Positions 23,698 through 34,500 of a stretch of 40,089 bases of DNA are shown piece after piece. Location: contig CANQKE010000024.1 of assembly GCA_947624435.1 (NCBI GenBank), positions 1-40,089 of the forward strand, in the 5' to 3' direction. Position numbers and translations under genes: made by a program. The first letter of the stretch is position 1; every line of letters begins with the position of its first letter. This DNA is from an uncultured Ruminiclostridium sp. Lineage in GTDB: Bacteria > Bacillota > Clostridia > Oscillospirales > Ruminococcaceae. Under the pieces are notes generated by a model, which worked only from the letters and a program-made list of their open reading frames with translations, did not search any database and had not been told where the DNA came from.

Positions 23698-25314
23698 ATG
23701 AGAACTGAGCTTTTCAACTTTGCGCTTATCCCGCACGAAGGCGCTCAGGAGCTGTATTATCGCACCGACGAGTTCAAAACGGAAAACGGCGGACTTTCAG
23801 CTGATAAGCCCGGCGCGTCGGTCACGTTTGACACATATTTTAATTTGATCTCTGTAGGGAAAATGCGGCGGTACTGCGATATTTTGGCGATAAGCTGTGA
23901 GGCGATATTCACCGGTGCGCTGCGCTTTGAAATTTTTGCTGACGACGGGAAATTACTTTCCAACGGAACAAACGGCGTTTCGGTAAAGCTTGCCGACGTT
24001 CCCGACAATGCCGAGTATCTGTATCTGAAGCTTACCGCGCTGTCCGAGAATGTCGGGATAGAAAAAATAACCGTGCTTGCGGAATGCGAAAACGTTCGCA
24101 AAATACTCCCCGCAATAGTGATATGCACATATCATCGTGAGCAATTTGCCAAGAAAAACGCGTCCCTACTTGCGGAATATTTGCGAAAAAGCGGCACTTC
24201 CGGGCAGGTCATAGTGGTAGACAACGGCAGGACGCTGACAGATTTCTCTGACGAGAGAATAACGCTTATCCCGAATGAGAACACCGGCGGCAGCGGCGGA
24301 TTCGGTAAAGGAATGGAGTACGCCGCGCAGCACGGGTTCACACATATTGTCCTTATGGACGATGACGTGGAATTTGAGCCGGTATCGTTTCAAAAGCTGT
24401 TCGGCTTTTTGAAAACCGCAAAGAATGAGGATATCAGCGTCGCGGGAACCATGCTGTTTTCGGACGAGCCGACAAGGTGCTTTGAATCCGGCGGATATTT
24501 CGATACCGCAAGCGGCGTTCAAACGGGGTTTTCCTACGGACTGGATATGACAAAGCCGGAAAATCTGTATTTGAACGAACAGGAAAAGAAGATAAATTAC
24601 GGCGGCTGGTGGATGTTCTGTATGCCGTCAAAATATGCCGAAAGCGGGCTGTTGCCCATGCCGTTTTTCATAAAATACGACGATGTGGAATATGCGCTAC
24701 GCTGTAAAATGAACATCGTCACTTTGAACGGAGTTGGTGTATGGCACGAGAGGTTCGACGGAAAATACAACTCCGATTCCGAGTATTACAATGTGAGAAA
24801 TTTTCTGCTGCTGCGCAGTCTGCATGGAGGGATATCGCCGAAAGAGGCAAAGAAATTCGCGCGTTGGCGGGTTCGCGAAAAGCTGTGCTGCCAGCAGTAC
24901 GATATGGCGTATGCCGCGCGGCTGGGCTATCGGGATCATCTAAAGGGTACGGCGTTTTTAGAGAAACTTGACCCGGAGAAAAATCACGAACAAATACGCA
25001 AGCTGAACTACCCTATGCTGGACGAAAATACGCTTTACGACAAGTACGGGGTGAGATTTTCACAGGAAAAGCTGGACTTGTCGCAGCAAGCCGTTCCGTC
25101 GTTTTTCAAGAAGATATTGTTGTACGGACATTTGATACCGAATTGTTTTTGCAAGAAAGATCATGCCGTGACAGATATCTTTTTTGACCGAAAGGAAATG
25201 TACTTCGGCTATAAGACCGCGCTGCATTTTGACAGTCGGACAGGCAGAGGGTATATGACGAAGAAAAGCTTGAAAAATTTTATATTATATAAATTCAAAA
25301 GAGGTACAAAATGA
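23698..25314 (+). CDS. GlfT2-like galactofuranosyltransferase (GT2)
   Basis: A 538-residue glycosyltransferase. Residues ~1-135 form an N-terminal beta-rich domain like that of mycobacterial GlfT2. The GT2 catalytic domain follows: VICTYHREQ, NENTGGSGGFGKGM, the metal-binding DDD at 221-223, YGGWWMFCMP near 301, KYDDVEYALR near 326 (second acidic pair, catalytic base) and GVWHERFDGKY near 348. This motif series is specific to the UDP-galactofuranose transferase group. It ends in a basic tail (LKNFILYKFKRGTK). No Shine-Dalgarno is visible before ATG 23698, unusual here. It overlaps the next gene by 4 bases (ATGA). The acceptor is unknown; no glf mutase gene is in the window. Confidence 0.85.
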   Translation: MRTELFNFALIPHEGAQELYYRTDEFKTENGGLSADKPGASVTFDTYFNLISVGKMRRYCDILAISCEAIFTGALRFEIFADDGKLLSNGTNGVSVKLADVPDNAEYLYLKLTALSENVGIEKITVLAECENVRKILPAIVICTYHREQFAKKNASLLAEYLRKSGTSGQVIVVDNGRTLTDFSDERITLIPNENTGGSGGFGKGMEYAAQHGFTHIVLMDDDVEFEPVSFQKLFGFLKTAKNEDISVAGTMLFSDEPTRCFESGGYFDTASGVQTGFSYGLDMTKPENLYLNEQEKKINYGGWWMFCMPSKYAESGLLPMPFFIKYDDVEYALRCKMNIVTLNGVGVWHERFDGKYNSDSEYYNVRNFLLLRSLHGGISPKEAKKFARWRVREKLCCQQYDMAYAARLGYRDHLKGTAFLEKLDPEKNHEQIRKLNYPMLDENTLYDKYGVRFSQEKLDLSQQAVPSFFKKILLYGHLIPNCFCKKDHAVTDIFFDRKEMYFGYKTALHFDSRTGRGYMTKKSLKNFILYKFKRGTK

Positions 25315-27212
25315 AGAAGATAAAGCTGTTGGTGTGCTATCATAAGCCGGATACTTTGATAAAAAACGAGGTTTTTACGCCTATACATCTGGGTCGTGCG
25401 ATAGCAAAGAAAGAGATGAAGCCGGACGATCCAAAGCTGAAATGGCTGCTGGATAACATGATAGGCGATGATACCGGAGATAATATTTCCGAGCTTAACC
25501 GCACATATAACGAGCTTACCGCTCTTTACTGGGCGTGGAAGAATTACGATAAGCTGGACGATCCCGACTATATCGGGCTTATGCACTACCGGCGGCATTT
25601 CGTGTTCAACGAGGGCGAGATAAAGGTTTACGAGATACCGGAAATGGAGTCGGAGCATTATCCCGAGATACTGAATTTTGACCCCGAGCGGCTTTCAAAG
25701 GAGCTGGAAAGCTGCGATTTTGCCTGCCATCTCGGCAAGGTGGACGGTATATATAAGCACTATCTTGCAAATCACCGCATAGAGGATATGGAGCTTGCGC
25801 TTAAGCTGCTCAAAGAAATGTACCCGCAGTATTCCAGAGCGGCGGACGAATATATGATGCAGGACGTGGGAAATTTCTGCAATATGTTCATCTTTCCGAA
25901 GCAGCTGTTTTTTAAGTATTGTGAGTTTATCTTCAGCATACTGGAGGAGTTCCGCAAGAGGACGGATATTTCCGAAAAGCGCTTTTTCATCTCGGAGCGT
26001 CTGACCGGAATTTTCATCTATAAAATGATGAAAGAGGGCAAGAAGTACAAGGTATATCCAATAAATTTCGTGTCGGAAAATATCAACATTCCTATAGCTT
26101 ACCCTATAAACAAGGACAACCTATTTGCGACCGAGGTTTCAATGATCTCCGCATTAGAAAAGGCAAAGAAAGGCACATCGTTCACCTTTTACCTTATTCA
26201 CGGGGAGGATATTACCGAGCAGGATAAGAACAATCTCGAAAAGCTGACCGAGCTGTACGATATCTGCAAGATAGAGTTTATCAGCTCCGAGCTTGAGCAG
26301 AAATATTATCCGCTGGAAATATCCGAGCGCCTGCCAAAGGTGAAGAAGCTGATATATTTTAATGAAAAAACCATAGCTATGCACGATCTCGGCGAGTTTT
26401 ACCGCACCTGCAGCGTTGATGATTATTATATCAGCGGATTGCCGGAGGACGTGGTGACAAATGTTTCCGCCGACAGAAAATTATCAAATGATATTTTCGT
26501 GATAAACGCCGACCGATTCAGAAAGCACGATATCTATAATAAGGCAAAGCCGTTCATCGGCAATAAATCACCGGAAAATATCATTAATCTTCTATGCGAG
26601 GATCAGATAGGATTTTTCGCGGAGTGGTTCATCACCCAGGCGGGAACGGTAAAGGAATATGATCTGCCGATTTTCTCAAAGTACAAAAACCGAGGGCAGT
26701 ACCAGCTTGAGGCAACGTGGCGTCCGGTGCTGTATTTCGGCGAGAATGAGCCGTGGGCTAACGTGCAGGGCGTGTACAGTAATTTTTGGTGGAACTGCGC
26801 AGTAGATTCGCCGATGTGGTTTAGATTCCCGACAGTTAAAACCGCCGCTGCCGTAAAGCAGCTTAACGATCAGCAAAAAGAGCTTAATCATTTAGGAGAG
26901 ATAACCCGCAGAATGTGCGGCGACGACCTTGCCTTGACTTTATCTCTTCCTAAAGTCAATACTCTGGAAGTCAGGGTTGATTCTCGCAAAGAAAAGATTG
27001 CAGTTCAGCAAATCGCAGTCAGAGATAAAGCGGTTGAAGATGTTACAGAACAAAATCAAAACGTTTTGTCTCCGGCGCAACAGCCGCTCGTTGTGATAGG
27101 TTCATCTGAATACGGAAAGTTATCTCTTTTTGGAAAGGCCAAAGTGTATCTAAAAACATATGGCTTGAAAATGACCATAAGAAAAATTTTTCAAAAACTT
27201 TTCGGAAAATAA
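25311..27212 (+). CDS. DUF4422 plus degenerate GT8-like glycosyltransferase
   Basis: A 633-residue two-part protein. Residues 1 to ~255 match DUF4422: VCYHKPD, ELTALYWAWKN and IGLMHYRRHF. This family is a putative glycosyltransferase module. Residues ~270-450 follow the GT8 layout, but the usual DxD at YLDADxVV is replaced by YFNEKTIA (F350-N351-E352), so this half probably cannot bind metal and nucleotide sugar in the normal way. A Trp-rich segment at about residues 480-500 (YSNFWWNCAVDSPMWFRFP) follows. The tail ends in the basic amphipathic LKMTIRKIFQKLFGK. ATGA overlap with the upstream gene implies translational coupling. Specific sugar unknown. Confidence 0.75.
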   Translation: MKKIKLLVCYHKPDTLIKNEVFTPIHLGRAIAKKEMKPDDPKLKWLLDNMIGDDTGDNISELNRTYNELTALYWAWKNYDKLDDPDYIGLMHYRRHFVFNEGEIKVYEIPEMESEHYPEILNFDPERLSKELESCDFACHLGKVDGIYKHYLANHRIEDMELALKLLKEMYPQYSRAADEYMMQDVGNFCNMFIFPKQLFFKYCEFIFSILEEFRKRTDISEKRFFISERLTGIFIYKMMKEGKKYKVYPINFVSENINIPIAYPINKDNLFATEVSMISALEKAKKGTSFTFYLIHGEDITEQDKNNLEKLTELYDICKIEFISSELEQKYYPLEISERLPKVKKLIYFNEKTIAMHDLGEFYRTCSVDDYYISGLPEDVVTNVSADRKLSNDIFVINADRFRKHDIYNKAKPFIGNKSPENIINLLCEDQIGFFAEWFITQAGTVKEYDLPIFSKYKNRGQYQLEATWRPVLYFGENEPWANVQGVYSNFWWNCAVDSPMWFRFPTVKTAAAVKQLNDQQKELNHLGEITRRMCGDDLALTLSLPKVNTLEVRVDSRKEKIAVQQIAVRDKAVEDVTEQNQNVLSPAQQPLVVIGSSEYGKLSLFGKAKVYLKTYGLKMTIRKIFQKLFGK

Positions 27213-27226
27213 AAGGAGTGACATAA

Positions 27227-29164
27227 ATGGCTATAGTGTCTGTACTTATACCAGTATATAACGTTGAAAAATATCTGAAGCAGTGCCTTGACAGCGTGAT
27301 CGGTCAGACTTTTTCGGATATAGAGATAATATGCGTTGATGACGGTTCAACTGACCGCAGCGCATCTATTTTGAAGAAATACGCCAAAAAGGACAAGCGC
27401 ATAAAAATAATAACCAAAAATAATGGTGGACTTCCTTCAGCACGTAATGCCGGTATAAATGCCGCTACCGGAGAGTATGTATCTTTTGTCGATGCGGATG
27501 ACTATATTCAGCCGGACATGATCAAAAAAATGCTGATGGCGGCCGTAAAAGATAATTCCGAAATAGTTATCTGCGGGGCGAATGTTTTTCCGCGCGATCC
27601 TGCGCCGGACGGTTGGCTTGATTGGGTGCTTTCACCGGAGAACGCTTACTATGAAACCGGCGACGAAAAGCTGTTGTTTGAAAATCATGCCTCGCGTCCG
27701 TTTATCTGGCGGACGTTCATGAAAAGGGAACTGCTTACCCGCAATAAATTCCAGCTTAATGAGGATATACACGTCGGCGAGGATAACGCGTTCCAGTTCA
27801 GGATATATCCGAAAGCAAAAGGTATAACGCTGATTTCCGATAAGCTGTACAATTATCGCTGGTACCGCGAGGATTCGCTGATGAATTCCATCGTGTATAA
27901 AAACGTTGAGAAGAAGTGCCTGGCGCATATAAAGATGGTGCTTCATGTTGCGCAGGAATGGATAAGATCCGGCGACATGAAAAAGATGGGTAAAGATTTT
28001 CTTAGATGGAGCGTTGAATTTTTATACGACGATTTTATCAAGATGCCGCTCAACGAAAGAGCAGAAAACGCAAAGCTGCTTACTAAAGTATGGACCGACG
28101 GAGGATTTTACAAATATGAATACAGTTTTCCGGATCATATACGGGACATGTTCAAGTATTTTTACACCGTTGCCGAAGAAAAGCCTTTTAAGTGCGATGT
28201 GTCCGTGATAATAAGCGCCGACTGCGATCACACCTATTTCGAGCAGACGATAGAAAGCTGTCTTGGGCAGGATCATAAAAACTTTGAGCTGATAATTATA
28301 AATAACGGAGCGAGCGCTTCAACATATTCTGTTATTCATAAATATCTTCACAAGGATAAGAGGGTACGGGTATACAACACGTCAAAAAGTCATTATACCG
28401 ACGGATATAATACAGGTATCGGGCTGAGCGCCGGAGATTATCTTCTGTTTGTAAGACCTGACGACTGGCTGGAGGATAAAAACGTATTATCCGAGTGGCT
28501 CGGTACGGCAAAAAGGGAAAAAGCAGATGTATGCCTCAGCCTTAACAAGGAACTTGACAGCATGTATTATTCCGGAGCACCGGCAAAGTATGATGACAAC
28601 GACAGCACATATTATCTGGAGTGCGTGTTGGGAAACGCGATGTTCCGCAAAAAATTCGTTGTAGATAAAAAGCTGGAATTTACGGATTATTCCATAGAGA
28701 GCGGCAAGGTGTTTTTATCCGCCGCTTGTCTGACGTCCGGCAAGATTGTAGTCGTCGATAAGCCGATGTATGTGTCAAGAAACGTATATAAGCAAGACTG
28801 GATCCCTACCGGAGAATGCGTAAAAGTATTAAAGTCCTTTGCCGACAGACTGGAGCTTGCCCAAAAATATAGATCTGCCGAGCTTCACAATAAGATATTC
28901 TCGCTTTTGGTCAGCGATTATTACATGAATCTGCTTATCAATAATACAAAGCCGTATTTCATGACGGTGCAGGAGTGTCCCAACGGCGAAAACAGCCAGT
29001 CGGAAACATTCGAGCAGATAATACGAATACTTAACCTGATAGACCCACAGCTGCTGCCGAAAGAGGACGGAATATCCCCGACGCTTCCGTCGTTCTTTGC
29101 AAAATTTGTAGACGGACGCCATAAGTATATCGGCGACGTTTCGGATGAATATCTGAGAGTATGA
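27227..29164 (+). CDS. Two-domain GT2 glycosyltransferase
   Basis: A 645-residue protein with tandem GT-A folds. The first (residues ~3-230) is a canonical GT2: VSVLIPVYNVEKYLKQCLDS, VDDGSTDRS, then VDADDY with the D89-A90-D91 metal site. The second (from ~325) starts VSVIISADCDHTYFEQTIES and keeps the fold pattern (IIINNG, YNTGIGLSAGDYLLF), but its metal site reads RPDD (410-413), so it may be weak or non-catalytic. AAAAGGAG precedes ATG 27227, 14 bases after the previous stop. It has no basic C-terminal tail, unlike its neighbours. Donor and acceptor unknown. Confidence 0.85.
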   Translation: MAIVSVLIPVYNVEKYLKQCLDSVIGQTFSDIEIICVDDGSTDRSASILKKYAKKDKRIKIITKNNGGLPSARNAGINAATGEYVSFVDADDYIQPDMIKKMLMAAVKDNSEIVICGANVFPRDPAPDGWLDWVLSPENAYYETGDEKLLFENHASRPFIWRTFMKRELLTRNKFQLNEDIHVGEDNAFQFRIYPKAKGITLISDKLYNYRWYREDSLMNSIVYKNVEKKCLAHIKMVLHVAQEWIRSGDMKKMGKDFLRWSVEFLYDDFIKMPLNERAENAKLLTKVWTDGGFYKYEYSFPDHIRDMFKYFYTVAEEKPFKCDVSVIISADCDHTYFEQTIESCLGQDHKNFELIIINNGASASTYSVIHKYLHKDKRVRVYNTSKSHYTDGYNTGIGLSAGDYLLFVRPDDWLEDKNVLSEWLGTAKREKADVCLSLNKELDSMYYSGAPAKYDDNDSTYYLECVLGNAMFRKKFVVDKKLEFTDYSIESGKVFLSAACLTSGKIVVVDKPMYVSRNVYKQDWIPTGECVKVLKSFADRLELAQKYRSAELHNKIFSLLVSDYYMNLLINNTKPYFMTVQECPNGENSQSETFEQIIRILNLIDPQLLPKEDGISPTLPSFFAKFVDGRHKYIGDVSDEYLRV

Positions 29165-29202
29165 GCGTTGACGTTTGTAATTTGATTCTAGGGTGATTGC
29201 TG

Positions 29203-31533
29203 ATGGCTAGTAATATAGAGAAAGTTAATAAAAATGAATGTACCGGCTGCGGTGCGTGTTATAATCTCTGCCCGGTGAATGCTATAACGATGGAGCCGGA
29301 CGGAGAGGGCTTTCTTTTCCCGTCGGTAAACAAGGAACTGTGTACGACATGCGGGCTGTGCTACAGCAAATGTCCTGCCGAGGGCGGCGTTTATCCCGTC
29401 AGCGGTAATGGTGACGTGTATGCCTGCTGGGCGGAAGATGACATTCGCATGAAGAGTTCATCCGGCGGAGTTTTCAGCATACTGTCAAAGTATATCCTCT
29501 CTCAGGGAGGAGCTGTTGCCGGAGCAGCATGGAGCGACGATTACAAGGTAAAGCATATAATTATCCGAAGTGAGGACGAACTGGACAGACTCAGAGGTTC
29601 AAAATACCTCCAAAGCGATGTCGGAAGCGTATACTCCGAGATAAAAGCGTTACTGGAAAAAGATGTTCCTGTGCTTTTTTCAGGCTGTCCCTGCCAGGTA
29701 GCAGGGTTGTATGCAGCTGTCGGAAAGCAATATAAAAATTTGTTTACGGTAGATATTGTCTGTCATGGCGTGCCTTCTCCAAAGGCGTTTGATAAATATA
29801 TAGAGGAACTGGACAAAGGCAAAAAACCGCAGAATGTGGATTTTCGTGATAAAAAGCGCGGATGGGGAACATACAGCAGTATAATTCTGAACGATGGTAC
29901 AGAGTATTTTGAAAACTGCCGTGAGGATCCTTACTATATCGCTTTTTTGAACAGTATAAGTACCCGGCGTTCCTGCGCGAAATGCAAATATTCCTCTCCG
30001 GAAAGGATAGGAGATATAACGCTGGGAGATTTTTGGGGAATATCCGAAATTGATCCCTCTTATAACGACGGTAAGGGAACCGGTTTGGTTATTGTCAACA
30101 CCGAAAAAGGCATGGAGATTTTTGAAAAAATTTCTCCGCTTCTTAAAATGGTCAATAAGGTTTCGCGAGAGCGTACTCTAGAGATAGCCAAACGCAAAAA
30201 TGGGCAGCTTATGTTTCCGAGACCTATGCACAAAAATCGCGACGCTTTTTTTGCAAATTTGGATAAGCTGCCGTTTTCCGAGGCTGCGTATTCGGCCGCC
30301 GAAAAAAAGTACGATGTCGGCATAGTCGGTTGGTGGTATAACGAAAATTACGGCGGCACCCTTACGTATTTCGCTTTGCATCAGATTTTAAGAAGTATGG
30401 GGTTGTCTGTTCTTATGATAGAAAAATCCGCTCCCGACGGATATGTTCCGAATCAGGATACCGTGCCGAGAAGATTTGCCGCTAAGCATTACAAGATAAG
30501 TAATGTTTATCGGAATAATAAAATGGGTGAACTGAACGAAAAATGCAGCGCTTTTGTTTCAGGCTCGGATCAGCTTTTTAATCCGGCGTTGTGGCAATAT
30601 TCCGGTCCGCAGTATTTTTTGGATTTTGCATCTCCTGAAAAACGTCTGGTATCCTACGCTTCCTCATTCGGCAATACGATAAAATGTTCCGATAAGCATA
30701 AAATGATGATGTCGTATTTTCTGCATAGGTTCGATGCGATCTCGGTCAGAGAAGATTATGCCGTAGATTTGCTGTCGGATAATTTCGGGTTGAAAGCTAA
30801 GAAGGTGCTTGATCCGGTATTCGTGTGCGACCCTAACGAGTATCATCGGCTTGCTGAAAGCTCGCAGGTCAAGCCGGAAGAGAAGTACCTTGTAAGTTTT
30901 ATTCTTGACCCGGACGCGCAGAAAAAACAGGCTATCCTTTATTTGTCCGAGAAATTGGGATTGCCGTATGTAAATCTTCTTAACGCTGTGAATATTGAAG
31001 AAAATTCACGTAAGCTTGGTCTGGACAATATTAAGCCGGGAATAGATATAGAGGATTTTCTCAGTTATTACAAAAACGCAGATTTTATAATTACAGATTC
31101 TTTCCACGGCACCTGCTTTGCGATAATTTTTCAAAAGCCGTTTATTTCAATATCTAACAAAAAGCGCGGAGCAGGGCGTTTTGCTTCAATGCTGGACGAG
31201 CTCGGGCTTATTGACAGAATGGTAGAGAATATTTTCGATATTGAAAAAAAGCCCGAGTTACAGGAGAATATCGATTATTCATATACATCGGCCCGTTTGT
31301 CTGTTCTAAGGAAAGATTCTTATGAATGGTTGAGAAATGCGATTACTGCGCCGTTTGACAAAGCCGGAAATGAGTTCAATATTTTGGACAACAAGATAAA
31401 TAAATTAGTCAATACCGTTTGGGAGTTGAACGCTCAGATAAACAGCTTGAAGCAGGATTTGAACAAAAACAGTATGCTGCGGCCGCGTAAAGGTATAATT
31501 CAAAGGATAAAAAGCAAGCTAAGACGCAATTGA
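29203..31533 (+). CDS. FrhB-type Fe-S flavoprotein fused to polysaccharide pyruvyltransferase
   Basis: A 776-residue fusion. Residues 13-60 hold two 4Fe-4S motifs, CTGCGACYNLCP (C13, 16, 19, 23) and CTTCGLCYSKCP (C47, 50, 53, 57). Residues ~80-345 match the beta subunit of F420 hydrogenase/dehydrogenase (FrhB): SSSGGVFSIL, GSKYLQS, VLFSGCPCQVAGL, IVCHGVPSPKAF, CAKCKYSSPERIGDITLGDFWG. Residues ~370-720 match polysaccharide pyruvyltransferases: GIVGWWYNENYGGTLTYFAL, SGSDQLFNP, ISVRE, TDSFHGTCFA. The C-terminus is a short coiled coil and the basic GIIQRIKSKLRRN. Start ATG 29203 with AGGGTGA is preferred to TTG 29197. Likely transfers pyruvate from PEP to a sugar; the redox half's role is not known. 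Confidence 0.87.
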   Translation: MASNIEKVNKNECTGCGACYNLCPVNAITMEPDGEGFLFPSVNKELCTTCGLCYSKCPAEGGVYPVSGNGDVYACWAEDDIRMKSSSGGVFSILSKYILSQGGAVAGAAWSDDYKVKHIIIRSEDELDRLRGSKYLQSDVGSVYSEIKALLEKDVPVLFSGCPCQVAGLYAAVGKQYKNLFTVDIVCHGVPSPKAFDKYIEELDKGKKPQNVDFRDKKRGWGTYSSIILNDGTEYFENCREDPYYIAFLNSISTRRSCAKCKYSSPERIGDITLGDFWGISEIDPSYNDGKGTGLVIVNTEKGMEIFEKISPLLKMVNKVSRERTLEIAKRKNGQLMFPRPMHKNRDAFFANLDKLPFSEAAYSAAEKKYDVGIVGWWYNENYGGTLTYFALHQILRSMGLSVLMIEKSAPDGYVPNQDTVPRRFAAKHYKISNVYRNNKMGELNEKCSAFVSGSDQLFNPALWQYSGPQYFLDFASPEKRLVSYASSFGNTIKCSDKHKMMMSYFLHRFDAISVREDYAVDLLSDNFGLKAKKVLDPVFVCDPNEYHRLAESSQVKPEEKYLVSFILDPDAQKKQAILYLSEKLGLPYVNLLNAVNIEENSRKLGLDNIKPGIDIEDFLSYYKNADFIITDSFHGTCFAIIFQKPFISISNKKRGAGRFASMLDELGLIDRMVENIFDIEKKPELQENIDYSYTSARLSVLRKDSYEWLRNAITAPFDKAGNEFNILDNKINKLVNTVWELNAQINSLKQDLNKNSMLRPRKGIIQRIKSKLRRN

Positions 31534-31551
31534 TTGGATGGTGAAAACTAT

Positions 31552-34500
31552 ATGGTCGGCAATTCTAATAATATAAAATTATCTATTATTGTACCTTGTT
31601 ATAATGTTGAAAATTATATAAGAAAATGCTTGAGTTCTATTGTAGATCAAACATTAAAAGAAATAGAGATAATTTGCGTTAATGACGGCTCTACTGATAA
31701 TACATTGAATATTATTTCGGAATTTGCCGGAAAGGATGAACGGATTTTTGTTATAGATAAGCCTAACTCCGGTTACGGGGATTCGCTAAATACAGCTATA
31801 TCCGAAGCATCGGGCGAGTATATAGGCATAGTAGAGAGTGATGATTTCGCAGAGTCCGAAATGTTTGAAACTCTTTATAATAAAGCAAAAGAATATGATG
31901 CTGATGTTGTTAAGTCGAATTTCTGGTTATATTGGGGAACTGAAGACAGAGATGATTTTTTCGAGTGTTTGCATAAGGACGAATGTAATAAAATAATCGA
32001 CCCGTTATTGCATGACAATGGTTCCTTTTATAACAGAAAGGCCAGTGTATGGTCTGCAATATATCGCAGAAAATATTTGACGGATAACAAAATTCGATTT
32101 TTAACAACGCCAGGCGCATCATTTCAAGATATTTCATTTACGTTTAAGGTGTTATCAACCACAAAAAAGATGGTGTGCGTTTATGAGCCGTTTTTGCATT
32201 ACAGGCAGGACAACGCAAGTTCTTCTATAAATAACGTAGAAAGAAAAATTCCATATTTTTTGAAAGAATATGATGAGGTTATAAATTTTATCAATGCTGC
32301 AAATTATGGAAAAGAGCACCTTTTTTCACTATACTGTTCACAATTTTACGATAATTGCTTATATATATATGAACGTTCCGACCCGGTAAGCAGATATCCT
32401 TTTCTTAAAATCGTTTCGGATAAATTTAAAGATATTTTATCTGAGATTGACCCCGAAAAGATAAATTTCGGCGATTGTTGGTGGAAAAGACGAGATATTG
32501 TCAGAATAGCCGAGGATCCATATCAATATCATATGTGGCGCAATGATGAACGATATGACCAGAAAAAAGGTTCTATACGTTGCGCAAACCCCGATATACC
32601 TGTAGGAACGATCGTTTATCCTGACGGTTATAAGGATAGTACCCGACCGACTTTTTCTGTTATTATACCGATATTTAATGTGGAAAAATTTTTGCCGTCC
32701 GCCCTGGAAAGTTTGCTGTATCAAACATATAAAGACCTTGAGATAATATGCATCAATAACGGTTCAACCGATAATTCGCTGTCGATAATTAAAGCATATT
32801 CTAAGATTGACAAAAGAATTATCATTATAAATCAAGAACATAGTTCTCTCGCTGCTGCCAGAAACAATGGAATGGATATTTCCAAAGGCAATTACGTTGT
32901 TTTTTTAGATGGTGATGATTATTTGTCTGAAAATACATTTGAAATTTTGAGCAGAGTAATAATAGAAAAAAACGATCCGGATATGATCGAATACGGCTCT
33001 ACGCCCTTTCCGAAATCTCCGGCAGCAAGTAAATGGCTGTATGATATATTGACTACACCGGATGATTTTTATTATAAAATTGATCAGACCACATTTCTAA
33101 AAACCGGTTTTTTGAAGGTTTTTTGCTGGAGATACTGCATAAGATCCCAATTTATAAAAGAGCGCCATATAACGTTCCCGACGGAATTGATATTTGGCGA
33201 GGATGCCATATTTGTAATGCACTGTCTTATGCAGGCGACAGGTGTTGTAATAATATCCGACAAACTTTATTTTTATCGGCATAACAGAAGCGATTCTTTT
33301 TCCACTACTATTTATAAAGATAGTGAGTTGTATGCAAAGCTACAATTTATGATACTCGAAAGAATGCTGAAAGATGCTTTTTCACTTTTCGAATTTGAAA
33401 AATCACCTTCCTTGTTTGAATATTGCAGTTATTTTATTGAAGGTTGTCTGAATGGTTTGAGCCGATCTTCAAAAGTAAATTATATAACGAAATTTTTATC
33501 TTTAATGAAAGAATACGGACTTGATCAGTGTGTTTACAACTGTTCGCAAAACAGGCAGAATTTTTACAATCACTGCTTGGAAACAGTAAAAGAAGAAAGC
33601 CGAGAAAAGGAGGCAAAAGCTGTGGCTGTAACTGTTGTTTTGGTCGACAAAAATATATGCACCGGCTGCGGCGCGTGTTATAATATATGTCCGGTAAATG
33701 CGATAAGAATGGAGTCGGACAGCGAGGGGTTTTTGTGTCCGGTAATAAAAGACGATATATGCACTTCCTGCGGGCTTTGCTACAACAAATGTCCTGCAGT
33801 AAATGAAGATATATATTTTAATAATGCGCAGCCGGAGGTTTATGCCGCTTACGCTCCCGATGAGATACGTATGGAAAGTTCTTCAGGCGGTATGTTTACC
33901 GTACTTGCCGAGCATATCATTGATAAAGGCGGGTATGTAGCCGGGGTACGCTGGGACGAAAAATTCAGTGCGGTTTTTGATATAGTCGAGAAAAAAGAAG
34001 ATCTCGCTTTAATGAGAGGTTCTAAGTATGTGCAGAGCAGTACGGGGTTGATCTTCCGCAAGATAAAACAATTGCTGAATGACGGTAAAACAGTACTCTT
34101 CACGGGCGTACCTTGCCAGACAGCCGGTTTAAGACATTTTCTCGGAAAAGATTACGACAACCTTTATATAGTGGATATTTTGTGTCACGGTTCACCATCG
34201 CCGAAATCGTTTGAAGAATTTTTGAAATGCGCAGTCAATTCTATCGAAGGCAATGACGATATATCTCAGATAGAAAGCATAGAATTCAGGAACAAGCATA
34301 GGCACGGTTGGGGACACTCCATTATTATCAAATTAAAGAACGGCATGGAATATGACAAGACGCGTAATGCGACCAACTGGTACAACAGCTTTTTGAATAT
34401 TCTGAACTGTCGCAGAGTGTGCGGGCAGTGCAGATACAACACGCTGCCGCGACAGGGCGATATAACGCTCGGAGATTTCTGGGGCATAGAATCGGTCATG

